Source: Aulosira sp. FACHB-615 (GTDB lineage Bacteria > Cyanobacteriota > Cyanobacteriia > Cyanobacteriales > Nostocaceae). From it: a DNA stretch of 64,000 bases. A model generated the notes under the pieces. That model did not search any database and was not told where the DNA came from. It worked only from the letters and a program-made list of their open reading frames with translations. Positions 39,401 to 45,929 of this stretch are shown piece by piece; positions within the stretch are counted from its first letter, which is position 1; each line of letters starts with the position of its first letter. The translations under genes were made by a program, and so were the position numbers. The DNA is taken from the NCBI RefSeq assembly GCF_014698045.1, contig NZ_JACJSE010000026.1, positions 1 to 64,000 on the forward strand, written 5' to 3'.

Positions 39401-40116
39401 GTAATAAACGTCTGCGTCACTTTGCGTGGTTGAAGTTCTCCCAACCCATCAAATGCCATTACTTCATCACCAATTTTGATTTGCTCGATAGGCTTGTATG
39501 TGCCATCTAGCATTAGAATTGGCGTTTCGGCAGTAAAGCAATAAGCTGTTTTAAATAACTCTTTTTCGTAAGTTTTAAGTTGACCATCCCCATTTTTTAT
39601 AATATCCACATTTCTTTTAGCTCTGTCACCTACCTGTTTAAACCACAGGGAGTCTTCCATTTCAGCAGCAGCAGCATTCCAGTCTTCTGTTTTACCAGAA
39701 TCTATAGCTCTATTAACATTTTTAATTAAGTTTTTAAAGTCCGCAAATTTTGATTTTCCCAAATTGAATACCATGTCAACTAGTACAATTTTTCTGGCTT
39801 CATCTAAACTTGCAAACTTAGGGAAAAAAGACTTAGCGTCTTCTATAGCCTGATTAGTATCTTTATCAAGTAAAGTATAAATCTGTATATTATTTAGATT
39901 AATTTCTCCCTTTAATAATTTATCATAATCTATTTTTAAGTTTTCTATACTCTTTCTAGCACCCTCTTTTTGTAAATTAAATCCAACACCAACAGTTAGA
40001 AATCCTTTAGTATCTTTGTAAACATATTCACGTAAGCCTTCATTAAGTATAAGATAGCTTTTGAGGCGATTTATATTTAGCAAGTTAGAATTTATATTAG
40101 TTGATAAATCAGCCAT
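30412..40116 (-). CDS. Giant secreted RTX protein with T4-lysozyme-like, Hint, glycine-zipper, LamG-like and cadherin-like domains
   Basis: 3,234 aa. Residues 15-175 match T4-type lysozyme (GH24): EGLREYVYKDTKGFLTVG with Glu26, Asp35, Thr41 at the exact T4 spacing. A Hint (hedgehog/intein) domain runs from Cys193 (CFTAETPIL) to His318-Asn319. Glycine-zipper segments (GAGIGGILGSFIPIP, about 330-530) follow. Three LamG-like domains start near 825, 1175 and 1390. RTX calcium repeats (GGxGxD) occur near 1960-2130, 2325-2390 and 2730-3105, three 45-residue repeats lie at about 2190-2315 (FYRKVHSDVD type), and a cadherin-like domain lies near 2600-2710. There is no signal peptide; C-terminal RTX repeats imply type I secretion, although no exporter lies nearby. 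A cell-wall-cutting, self-processing adhesin or toxin is inferred. Confidence 0.9.
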   Translation of the reverse strand: MADLSTNINSNLLNINRLKSYLILNEGLREYVYKDTKGFLTVGVGFNLQKEGARKSIENLKIDYDKLLKGEINLNNIQIYTLLDKDTNQAIEDAKSFFPKFASLDEARKIVLVDMVFNLGKSKFADFKNLIKNVNRAIDSGKTEDWNAAAAEMEDSLWFKQVGDRAKRNVDIIKNGDGQLKTYEKELFKTAYCFTAETPILMLDGTYKPIEQIKIGDEVMAFDGLGELQPRKVTQTFITPDQEVVQLGKIQVTLGHHFLQPDGSFKALDAINTNGFLVGVTGKLIPHPGIKPVAGKYTVYNFTVEELHTYVAGDYRVHNESLSLYQPVTTGGFIGAAVGSQIGSYFADDKFASQLIAQSLGKTVGSWVGDAIVYEFDLSNDPIFLARDEKSLSLAALYKRLPDSIISTGIDLVISKLINSAIKTLKIEDPLAQTVVTSLIHGSVASALGSFIGTQLHRTLIEKWNILSEDFSAEGATIGAGIGGILGSFIPIPVVGSAIGTLLGSIIGGAFGDKDYPRAGYYVTIENGIFVAKFSWREDEGNADLARKMGENAKDILNYFAVSIGGKALSSELIGYGHLVQEYIYYPASKSPGYFGGHSGTGSVRFNNPQDAIIQGVIYQLTTTQIEGGDLYLKRLLKNIPLYDNTRPVSINTIDKLNEDFQVAREWGIYKDNPVLYEKNINYLKANAINDADTRILDLRSRPQDAFTPSQNQVDPEVKDFNLNFLPSQATLSLQGNDLIINGERLTNWVTAQQRVEILRFADGSRFKIVVNNGLVKLEDERVANWQQIQSRATQLNLDTPNSSDNFVSSNASRIIQGSNYALKFDGVNDYLESTSSIIPINGTNSPFTVFVWAKVDPSIQKGLFELVSQGTSLNAFYIGGQNGKIRVGDTWLNSGVDVPGDGQWHLYTVVRTQTNTHLYIDGELKASKGSAITNPANTAFRISRQYGGAWEVPKATIADVSVWNTAMSAAQVQTITKQPLTGNEAGLVGYWQLNEGIGTVANDKSPFQRHLSIKEAEWTAKNVGGIGDDILIATGSGQLLDGDKGDDVYRYNRGQGTITIKDAGGLDTVEFDASIQVSDLLFEQNGNNLIIALKDPINPTAPISSLSNKLIISEFATKKIEILRLGNNEEYLITPTGLVPNKPTDEVNNPETFFGTYGADILKVGTKFVGALSFDGVNDYVNLNNPSHLNFTGAITLEAKIKVSSIDGLQNIISHGYSLSPNAEVAFRINNGRYEVGSWNGNNYFTGYAIPKEDIGNWVHLTGVYNSQSKTWTLYRNGQLVSSTPSNIGALTVNSNWVIGATGNGKERFFDGEIDEVRIWNKARTQAEIQADLNRPLTGNESGLVAYHDFNEVTGTNSKDLTSYQNNGTIQGAIKALTKLDGNDIDSFLSFDGINDSVQNPAKFVDVKDTFTIEFWVNPTATRDSTTQNTSGVNDFNQRYAIAPSNGSEVLGSGIAYAGVSVGTNGISVFENSSWISSGKSPSTAKSLPSLLVHDMNLSGWNHIAIVYNNKTPSLYINGQFIKTGLTSTSIVHPSAVLGGSGVSDYFQGFLDEVRIWNKAKTQAEIQADLNRPLTGKESGLVTYHNFNEGTGTTVKDLTSNYNNGTIQGATRDTKALTRSDGNDTYIYSLDDTTNLSIYDIGNYEGVTRDGGIDTLEFGAGITLESLKLTLQNNNLIVTVNNTATITIQEWFKPQSRIEIFRFADSKEYNPVVNFDGTVSLQPAFNPGYPNYNLVAAKPDTYSVSPSKLLAFDLAGDGLQLISAEDSLTLFNIDNDDYPEQIGWVAPSDGFLVLDKNNDGLITNLNEFFSLEQQNQVSFLGNLDSNQDSIIDSKDTNFSQLRIWTDTNLNSEVELGELSALYRYGINSISVIPQSKNYNIAGNKITASAYFTRIGFETKPYSQLYDVAFTYNPNGAKLEQLNSGVSRFYYENKPDIIFADDSGQNINLTIDPVEVYSATGGKGNDILIVKPGSTKGAVLSGGDGNDQLVGSDGNDILTGGAGIDSIDGGAGDDLITIDKFDNLNNIKGGAGFDVLVIEGDGDVSFILDNLNVEVVNGNQGNNTFTAIGSQDVIISGGAGNDTITGGQGSDRLEGNEGNDILNGGAGDDILIGGQGNDTLNGGDGVDTVYLDGSLDQYIRIERDGVLEIRHAQNGRDITTLTNVEFVQFSDGQRISTKDLLLWEKFYLLIHHDVAFTVSNGALASGSNHYVYWGKAEGRKTLFDFDESFYRKVHSDVDTAIRNGTVTSAVAHYIERGISEGRAANLNFDETWYRTRYPDANQQIQAGQFTSAAAHYAAIGFQEGREAKFNSLYSYWPLVGTANPDLLYGGNGDNVNLAGGAGNDQLYGEGGNDILYGGDGNDTLNGGEGNDILNGGNGEDTAYLNGTLQQFSISFNQGFVQVSSTQNNNDTDTLTNVEYLQFNDGLKIRIKDKPNFEIANSQTEFSGLQGDKNWYYGYYDGPFTSSDFQQMTQFSGAWFTQYGTYWTFISANGGHPNGVITGGERTPVEQWAVRRWVSEIDGEIQIYGNLAKADLGGNGVIGHIFVDGVEVWSQSLAGTDGTGVNYQIKTKVKLNSVVDFAIDPKDANDGGDSTSFTARINTLNQTPTNLTVSNSNVAENQIVGTVIGNFSTTDPDTEDTFTYSLVSGIGSTDNALFAIAGNQLKTNAVFDFETKNSYSIRVQAQDQGGLSYEKQLIININNVDINTITGTASNESFTTTNEKDIIDAGAGNDTVTSVFANLQQSDTINGGAGTDILVITGGTSATNITINAGNSTSQITSITGTKILGFERFDLSGFIGKTSFLGTTGNDWIQAGSGNDYLDGSTGNDTMIGGLGNDTYVIDSTGDVVNETSTLATEIDTVQSFISYTLGANLENLILKSNAAINGTGNSLNNTITGNAANNILNGGAGNDTLDGGAGDDTLIGGAGNDTYVVDSIADVITENLNEGTDTVRASISYTLGANLENLTLTGTAAINGTGNSLNNSITGNSGNNILDGGAGNDTLTGGLGNDIYIVDSTGDVIKETSTLATEIDTVQTSITYTLGANLENLILTGNAAINGTGNSLNNTITGNAAINILNGGAGNDTLSGGAGGDTLTGGLGADRFVYPDFKDSLLAAPDRITDFNPTEGDRIVLNSPISLPTAVFNAGVFSTATYSTLSDAAIAAYADTNPNLAGTQPLDVNQAVFFGWNGGTYLSANGSTASFNPNTDLLTNVTGIIGTLATGSLTTNNYFSV
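30884..31650 (-). repeat. Three near-identical DNA repeats of about 255 bp inside the RTX C-terminus
   Basis: Three units start near 30884, 31129 and 31402. Each contains GAGGCTGTTTCCTGT or a close variant, and GAATCAGATTTTCTA-type blocks. They encode repeated 'ENLILTGNAAINGTGNSLNN' modules. High nucleotide identity suggests recent duplication or gene conversion. Confidence 0.7.
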
Positions 40117-40522
40117 AAGATATTCACCTCATTCATAAAATTGACTACAGCTATATAACATCAAAAACTGAGAAATCGAGAAGAAATTACAGTTATATAA
40201 AATCCTAACAAAGTCCAATTTTAAATTTAATAGAAACAGTGAGTTACTGAATCAGAACATAAAACAATATATTCACAATAATCATTTGCTCATTCTGATG
40301 AAAGCACACATAATACTTAATTTGTGTAGAAATGTCCGATAAATTGTGAACAGACCTACTTGTGGGATTTTTGTCTGCGGGGATAGCAATTTGTTAAATG
40401 TCTGATATACTCCCTCCATGCTAGTGATTGAGGTTTAAAGCTTTTTACGAAGGGCGATCACCTGTACTGCAAAACCAACTTTGAGTAACAAGCGTATATT
40501 AGAGTTTTTGTGCTATCAATAG

Positions 40523-40543
40523 TTGGCACTTTTCTGCCAAATT
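40523..40543. promoter_or_regulatory. TTGGCA-n6-TGCCAA palindrome (copy 1)
   Basis: TTGGCA (40523-40528), then CTTTTC, then TGCCAA (40535-40540), followed by ATT. It matches the copy at 49770-49790 at 20 of 21 positions. It lies about 410 bp upstream of the giant RTX gene start, in non-coding DNA. Confidence 0.45.
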
Positions 40544-40649
40544 ATTAAAATAGCGATCACATCTTAAATCTGATTTGTAAAAGAAATTTAAAGAAAACAG
40601 AATCTAACTTGACTCAGGTTATGGGCTAAATCAAATTTATTGATTGTTA

Positions 40650-41046
40650 TTGTCGATGAGCCATCTACCGCAATTGAGAATCCATCCCGTAAACCTTACC
40701 CAAACGATTTAAGCGATGCTGAATGGGCGATTCTCAAGCCACTTCTACCTAGAGCAAAGGGATTTGGGCACCTGTAGAAGTAGATTTACGAGAAATTCTC
40801 AATGCCATTTTCTACGTGCATTAAAATTGAGCGGCATCGATGTCTAACCCTTCGGGAAGCAAGCTACGGAGGCGATTATCGATAGTCAAAGCGTCAAAAG
40901 TGCGGCAATGGTGATATTGCGGTGGGGTATGATGCGGGAGAGAAAATCACGAGACGCAAGCGATTTATCATAGTTGATACCTTGGATTTAGTCTTGCGAG
41001 TCTTGGTGACAGCAGCCGATGTGGGTGTACGAAAAGGAGAAAACAA
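40650..41046 (+). pseudogene. Decayed IS5-family transposase
   Basis: Pieces in different frames: PYPNDLSDAEWAILKPLLPR (ending at a TAG, 40775-40777), then VEVDLREILNAIFYV in the next frame, then IIDSQSVKSAAM, then GYDAGEKITRRKRFIIVDT and LRVLVTAADVG. This is the order of an IS5 (IS1031/IS4811-type) transposase with an internal deletion and several frameshifts. The C-terminal part is absent. It is dead sequence and no terminal repeats were found. Confidence 0.75.
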
Positions 41047-41123
41047 GTTCTCAAATGAGTCAAATATTTTAGTATATTTCCATTGAACGAAGAATCACTA
41101 TTAAGAAACCAATAACTATTCTC

Positions 41124-42887
41124 TTAAAAAGGCTGATATTGTAATGAGAAATAGAATCCATTATCTTGTAAGGAGTTACCTTTATCTTTAACTTCAAATA
41201 AGGGAATACCATAGTCTAAACGCACATCTAAACCACGGAAGACTTGCCATTCCATACCTAAACCTAAACTGGCAATTAAATTAGGGTCAGGGTTATCTCC
41301 ACGATTATTCCACCCACTACCCATCTCAAAAAATGGAGTGAGTTGTAAATTGGTGGGATTGGAGCTAAGGGGAATGCGAAGTTCGACTACACCTAAGATG
41401 CCATTATCTGATACTAATTGGTTTTGACGATAGCCTCGCACAGTATTAACACCCCCAATGCTAAATTTTTCAAGGGATAGGAGGGAATCTGGAGTGAACT
41501 GTGCATCAATGCGAGTTAATAATAACGCTCTTTTAGAAACTTGTTGTACCCATTGAAATTGTCCTAACCAAGAGAAAAAACGTCCGTCAGTACCAGTGTT
41601 GTTAACTGTAGCGTCAAAAGCATCAATGCCAAAACTAAATTGCGATCGCGCTGCTAAAACTTGTGTAGAACTCCTATGTATCCAATCTTGGTAAAATCTA
41701 ATGACGCTAACTCTAGATTCACCATTTTCTGCTCCCTCAGAAAAAGAAAACGGAATATCATCTAGTAAAAAAGTTTGGCTGCGGCGTAAATCAAATCCGA
41801 TACCAATAGCGAGTTCAGTTTGAAGTTTTCTAACCAATGGTTGACGGAAACTAAAGGATAATGTTTCGGAATCACTACGGATACCTAAATCATCAAAATC
41901 ATCTTCAATAATTTTGCTATTATTGTTGCTATAACGGATATTAAAAGTCCCGTTTCTAGCATTTATTGGTAATTTATAGCTTATATTATAAATATTCAAG
42001 CCTTCTGTTAAACCATATTCCAGTCCGAGTTGGTCTCCGAAACCTGTAAAATTATCATGTACGACAAAAACGCTACCTTGAACTGAACCAATGCTGGGGG
42101 ATTGGTTGTTGGCAATGACGACACCTGTATGAAAAGCTGGTGCTTCTTTTAGTTCAACTCGTAAGATATTCAGTCCAGGACTGCTGCCACTTACTAATTC
42201 AGCATTAACACGTTCTATAATTGGATCAATTTGTAATAGCTGTAAAGCATCTTCTATGCGTTTCTGGTTTAATGGCGCATTAGTAGCAATTTTGAGACGA
42301 CTTCGCACGTAAATTTCTTCTAAGCGTTGTAATCCCTTAATTTCTATAGCTTCTAATTTGCCCTCAACTACTTGAATTTGTACAATACCACTTTCTATAA
42401 GTTGATTGTTGAGAATAAACGCACCAGATGTTATGTAACCCTTATTAATATAAAGTTCAGTAATTGCCGTTCTTAAATTTATTAAATCTTCAAAAGAAAT
42501 TTCTTGTTTTTGTTCGTACTGTTGAACGAGTTGTTTAATTTCGTTTTTGAGAATCGTGTTATCTAAGATTTCAATTTTTTTAATAAGGAATTTTTCACCT
42601 GTAGGTGTGTTGTTCTGATTGAATTGTGGTGTTGTAGGAGCCTGTAATGGTGATTGAGTTGGAAATTCTGGAATAGATGGAAGAGATTCTAAAGGTTTCG
42701 TTATGGTTTCATCTATACGTTCTTGAGTGTTGGATGGGATAGTGATGCCGTTGGGAGGTGTTGATTGAGCTAAACTTATATCAATAACTCCATAAAAAAA
42801 TGTTACCCCAACTAAACTACTGGTAAATATTCTAATAATCCACTGAAAAATATAATAATTATAATATTTATTTCTCACACTTGACAT
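41124..42887 (-). CDS. TpsB: ShlB/FhaC/HecB-type transporter (copy 2)
   Basis: 587 aa. A signal peptide or signal anchor (SLVGVTFFYGVIDISLAQS) and a Pro/Thr/Gln-rich linker are followed by two POTRA-like domains (IKKIEILDNTILKNEIKQLV; IEIKGLQRLEEIYVRSRL) and the barrel, with the loop-6 VRGYR near 480 and a final Phe (LQYQPF). It is clearly homologous to the copy at 2.1-3.8 kb but diverged throughout. It lies 69 nt downstream of tpsA2 on the same strand, forming the classical A-then-B operon, whereas copy 1 is separated from its TpsA. It should secrete the 42957-45665 product. Confidence 0.93.
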   Translation of the reverse strand: MSSVRNKYYNYYIFQWIIRIFTSSLVGVTFFYGVIDISLAQSTPPNGITIPSNTQERIDETITKPLESLPSIPEFPTQSPLQAPTTPQFNQNNTPTGEKFLIKKIEILDNTILKNEIKQLVQQYEQKQEISFEDLINLRTAITELYINKGYITSGAFILNNQLIESGIVQIQVVEGKLEAIEIKGLQRLEEIYVRSRLKIATNAPLNQKRIEDALQLLQIDPIIERVNAELVSGSSPGLNILRVELKEAPAFHTGVVIANNQSPSIGSVQGSVFVVHDNFTGFGDQLGLEYGLTEGLNIYNISYKLPINARNGTFNIRYSNNNSKIIEDDFDDLGIRSDSETLSFSFRQPLVRKLQTELAIGIGFDLRRSQTFLLDDIPFSFSEGAENGESRVSVIRFYQDWIHRSSTQVLAARSQFSFGIDAFDATVNNTGTDGRFFSWLGQFQWVQQVSKRALLLTRIDAQFTPDSLLSLEKFSIGGVNTVRGYRQNQLVSDNGILGVVELRIPLSSNPTNLQLTPFFEMGSGWNNRGDNPDPNLIASLGLGMEWQVFRGLDVRLDYGIPLFEVKDKGNSLQDNGFYFSLQYQPF

Positions 42888-42956
42888 CTCTTAATATTTA
42901 GTATGTTTCTGTGATATCTAATATTTATAAGGTTGAAAAAATTGTTAAACTATAAA

Positions 42957-45665
42957 CTATTCAGCACATTCACGGCTTAAAATTCTTTTGCCATTTGATA
43001 ATTGATATACACCTTGCGGTTCAACAATTGGGTCGCCTATTTTCCATCTGGGACGAGGACTATTAGTAGCAGGTGAATTATTTTCACTTGGTATAGGCTG
43101 TATAGTACCAGTGGCATAAGATGAGAGTGGAGCATCACCAGGACGTTCAGGTAAGCCACCAGAACCAATTACGAAGAACGTACTACTTTGTTGATTGTTG
43201 CGTCTAGCAATGCAACTATTTGCGATTAGAGAATTAGGATCAACAACATTTTTTGGAAGTTGTGTCAAACTATTTTGGAGAAAGCTGATATCAGGTATTC
43301 CGGTAATAGTTCCAGAAATTGCTCCACTGGCATTGACATCAACTTGTTGATTAGCATCAATAATATTTAAGGTAGTAGCATCATTTGTGAAGCGATTAGC
43401 ACGATAAAGGGGAGAACTGAGAAAGGCACGAGTGTTGAATCTAATATCACCACCTCTACCATCACGAGAAAATGAGAGAATGTCACTATCATCAAGAGCG
43501 ATGATTGAGTTAGCAGTTAAAATGATATTACCACCACCACCTGTGCCACTAAAGACATTAGTGCGAATATCGCTATTACCAAAAAGGCGAATGTTTTCCG
43601 CGCTAATATTGATAGCTCCACCAGAAGATATTTCAGAAGAAGTAAATACAAAACTGTCAGTTGCATTAAAATTTTTATTCACAGTTAAATTAATATTGCC
43701 TGCCTTTCCTATTCCTTCACTGAAAGCACGAATTTCAACATTATTAGTTAAATTAACTGTATCAGCTTTGATAATCAAATTTCCTCCATCACCTGTGCCT
43801 GTTGTTTCAGTGGATAGAGCTGAACCATCACTAGCAATTAATTCTCTTGTTTCTAGAGTCAGAGTTCCTGCCTTTCCTGCTCCAACAGTTTGAGTTGATA
43901 TTAAATTACGTGTTTGTCTAAAGGGTGATACACCACTTATTACTATTGATTTAGTTGCGCGAATATTAATATTTCCAGAATTGGATTGAGCAATATTGTC
44001 TGTATTTACTGATGAGTTAATAAAATCAATGATCGGCTGTGTATTAACATTAAGAAATTCTAGCAGGACTGGATCAGTGACACTGGGATTGTTCTGTAAG
44101 AGGTCTATAATACTGAGCGGACTAAAACTGCTATTATTTATTTGTGTGCCATTAAGAATATTTAAGGTGCCAGTTTCAATAGTAATGTTACCTCCTGATG
44201 CGCTGCTAAAACTAGCAGAGGTTATTCTACTATTAGACAAATTAATTGAATCAGAACTCCTGAGAGTTAAATTGCCTGGTATTCCTTGACCTAAAAAACT
44301 GATTGTTCCAATACCAGAGGCATTTTCGAGGTTCAATATTTTAGTATCAACAAAAAGATTTCCTCCAGAGCCTTGATTAGTTGAATTACCCAGACCAGAA
44401 GAGCCAGTAAGTAATCCACTAGTATTGTTCAAATTAACAGAATTAGTGGCTTGTATCAATATATTACCTGCATTACCCTGGCCTCCTGAAGTTGTAGTAA
44501 GAATATAACCTAAATCCATATTTAGGTTTTCCGTGTTAATTAAAATATCACCACTATTTCCAAATCTATTTGTGACTGTACGAATTAAAGAAAAGTCAGA
44601 AATATTTAAATTTCGGGTATTAATTAGGATATCTCCACCTTTGCCAAAATAACTTGTAAGCGTAGAAATATTAGATGTTTGTTCAATATTTAATTGTGAT
44701 GCTTGAATTTTGATGCCTCTACTATTCTGATCACCAAAGTTGAATGAGCTAATTGATGATTCACCACTGATATTTATGTTATTACCGAATAAGTTAACTT
44801 CGCCTTTAGCTCTAATAGAAGCATTGAGTATTCGAGCTTCTTGCATTAAATAAATATCTGATTTAGCAATAGTTGTTGGGAAGCTTAAATGGAAATTTTC
44901 TTCATATATACTGAAACTAACACTGCCATTCTCTGCTAATCCTCCTATATCAATCTTCCCATCAAACGTTGTTAAAATACCTCCATCTAGAATAACGTTA
45001 CCACCTAAAAGTATTAAGCTTTTACCTGGTAGAGTGAAAATTCCATCATTGGACTGAGGAGAAAAAATATTTGCCGCTCTTGATTTGTTAATAATAGTTG
45101 CAGGTTTGATTTGATTAAATAAAAAAGAAGATGGATTAATTGTTAAGAGTTGAGGAACTTGAGGATTAGAAGCACTAAAAAATCCTTTATTATTAAACTG
45201 TACTGCATCAGCAGTTGTAGCAACGAAAGAGCCACGAGTATCAAGGCGAGAATTTTGTCCAAAGATAATCCCATTAGGATTAATTAAAAATAAGTTAGCA
45301 CTAGAAGGCTTAAAGTCACTTTGAAGAATACCTAAAGTCCCTAAAATTTCTGAACGGTTTTTGCCTGTTACCCTTGCGAAAATATTTTGAATGTCAACAC
45401 TAGGGCTAATAAAGTACGCACTTCTTCCCTCACTAATATTAAACTCTCGAAAGCTGTGGAATAAGTTAGAACCTCTAATTGCTCCTCCTTGAATTAATTC
45501 AAGGGGAAGACCGAAAAAGTTTTGTTGCACTATGGAAGTTTCGGTCTTGAGAGTGTCGTCTGTGACAAGGTTGCTACTTTGAGCCAAAACAGATGTTTCA
45601 GTTACAATCCCAACTAACCAACTCAATAATCCTACTTGGATAATTTGTTTTATAAGTTTTAGCAC
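42957..45665 (-). CDS. TpsA: two-partner-secretion exoprotein (copy 2)
   Basis: 902 aa with a Sec signal (GLLSWLVGIVTETSVLAQS). The TPS domain contains HSFREFNI, the NPNGIIFG box at about 132, and NLFL. Beta-helix repeats (GDILINT, GNILIQA, GGNITIET and similar) follow, then a C-terminal region with IANSCIARRN and a final Cys. It shares the overall plan and the C-terminal '(N/T)(A/S)SC ... FFVIGSGGLP' block with copy 1 but has different repeats. Secreted through TpsB2, it would form an extended filament on the surface; no known toxin domain is visible. It is transcribed divergently from the second CHAT gene, 264 bp away. Confidence 0.9.
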   Translation of the reverse strand: MLKLIKQIIQVGLLSWLVGIVTETSVLAQSSNLVTDDTLKTETSIVQQNFFGLPLELIQGGAIRGSNLFHSFREFNISEGRSAYFISPSVDIQNIFARVTGKNRSEILGTLGILQSDFKPSSANLFLINPNGIIFGQNSRLDTRGSFVATTADAVQFNNKGFFSASNPQVPQLLTINPSSFLFNQIKPATIINKSRAANIFSPQSNDGIFTLPGKSLILLGGNVILDGGILTTFDGKIDIGGLAENGSVSFSIYEENFHLSFPTTIAKSDIYLMQEARILNASIRAKGEVNLFGNNINISGESSISSFNFGDQNSRGIKIQASQLNIEQTSNISTLTSYFGKGGDILINTRNLNISDFSLIRTVTNRFGNSGDILINTENLNMDLGYILTTTSGGQGNAGNILIQATNSVNLNNTSGLLTGSSGLGNSTNQGSGGNLFVDTKILNLENASGIGTISFLGQGIPGNLTLRSSDSINLSNSRITSASFSSASGGNITIETGTLNILNGTQINNSSFSPLSIIDLLQNNPSVTDPVLLEFLNVNTQPIIDFINSSVNTDNIAQSNSGNINIRATKSIVISGVSPFRQTRNLISTQTVGAGKAGTLTLETRELIASDGSALSTETTGTGDGGNLIIKADTVNLTNNVEIRAFSEGIGKAGNINLTVNKNFNATDSFVFTSSEISSGGAINISAENIRLFGNSDIRTNVFSGTGGGGNIILTANSIIALDDSDILSFSRDGRGGDIRFNTRAFLSSPLYRANRFTNDATTLNIIDANQQVDVNASGAISGTITGIPDISFLQNSLTQLPKNVVDPNSLIANSCIARRNNQQSSTFFVIGSGGLPERPGDAPLSSYATGTIQPIPSENNSPATNSPRPRWKIGDPIVEPQGVYQLSNGKRILSRECAE

Positions 45666-45929
45666 TTACGTAGAAATCCTAAATCATATTAAGGATATAA
45701 AACAGGGAATAACAAACGTGCAATATCATGCTATCAACCATTTAAACACGACCGATTAGGGAGTAAAGTGCTTGCTCTATAGGGATTAAGCTCTAAGTTG
45801 AATTTAAACTATTTGTCATTCCAACAGTAAATATACTAGGTTGCTGATACAATAAGGAACTAACTTTATGAATTCTTTACTGTATTTATACTATGCTGAT
45901 ATCTAAAATGCGAATGTATAAATTTTTTT
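45666..45929. promoter_or_regulatory. Divergent promoter region between tpsA2 and CHAT2
   Basis: 264 AT-rich bases with no gene. ACAGTAAA (near 45828) and TTTACTGT (near 45876) form an inverted pair about 40 bp apart, a possible regulator site shared by the two divergent genes. No firm -10/-35 set is assigned. Confidence 0.4.

Larger units (their letters stand above)
40117..41123. other. Non-coding interval between the RTX gene and the second TPS locus
   Basis: About 1 kb. It holds the palindrome at 40523, an IS5-type transposase relic (40650-41046), and the promoter region of the RTX gene. No intact gene is seen. Confidence 0.6.

Noticed and set aside
43432..43893. Plus-strand ORF of 153 codons antisense to tpsA2
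   Set aside because: Shadow of the beta-helix repeats; Pro/Ser/Leu-rich as expected from antisense translation.
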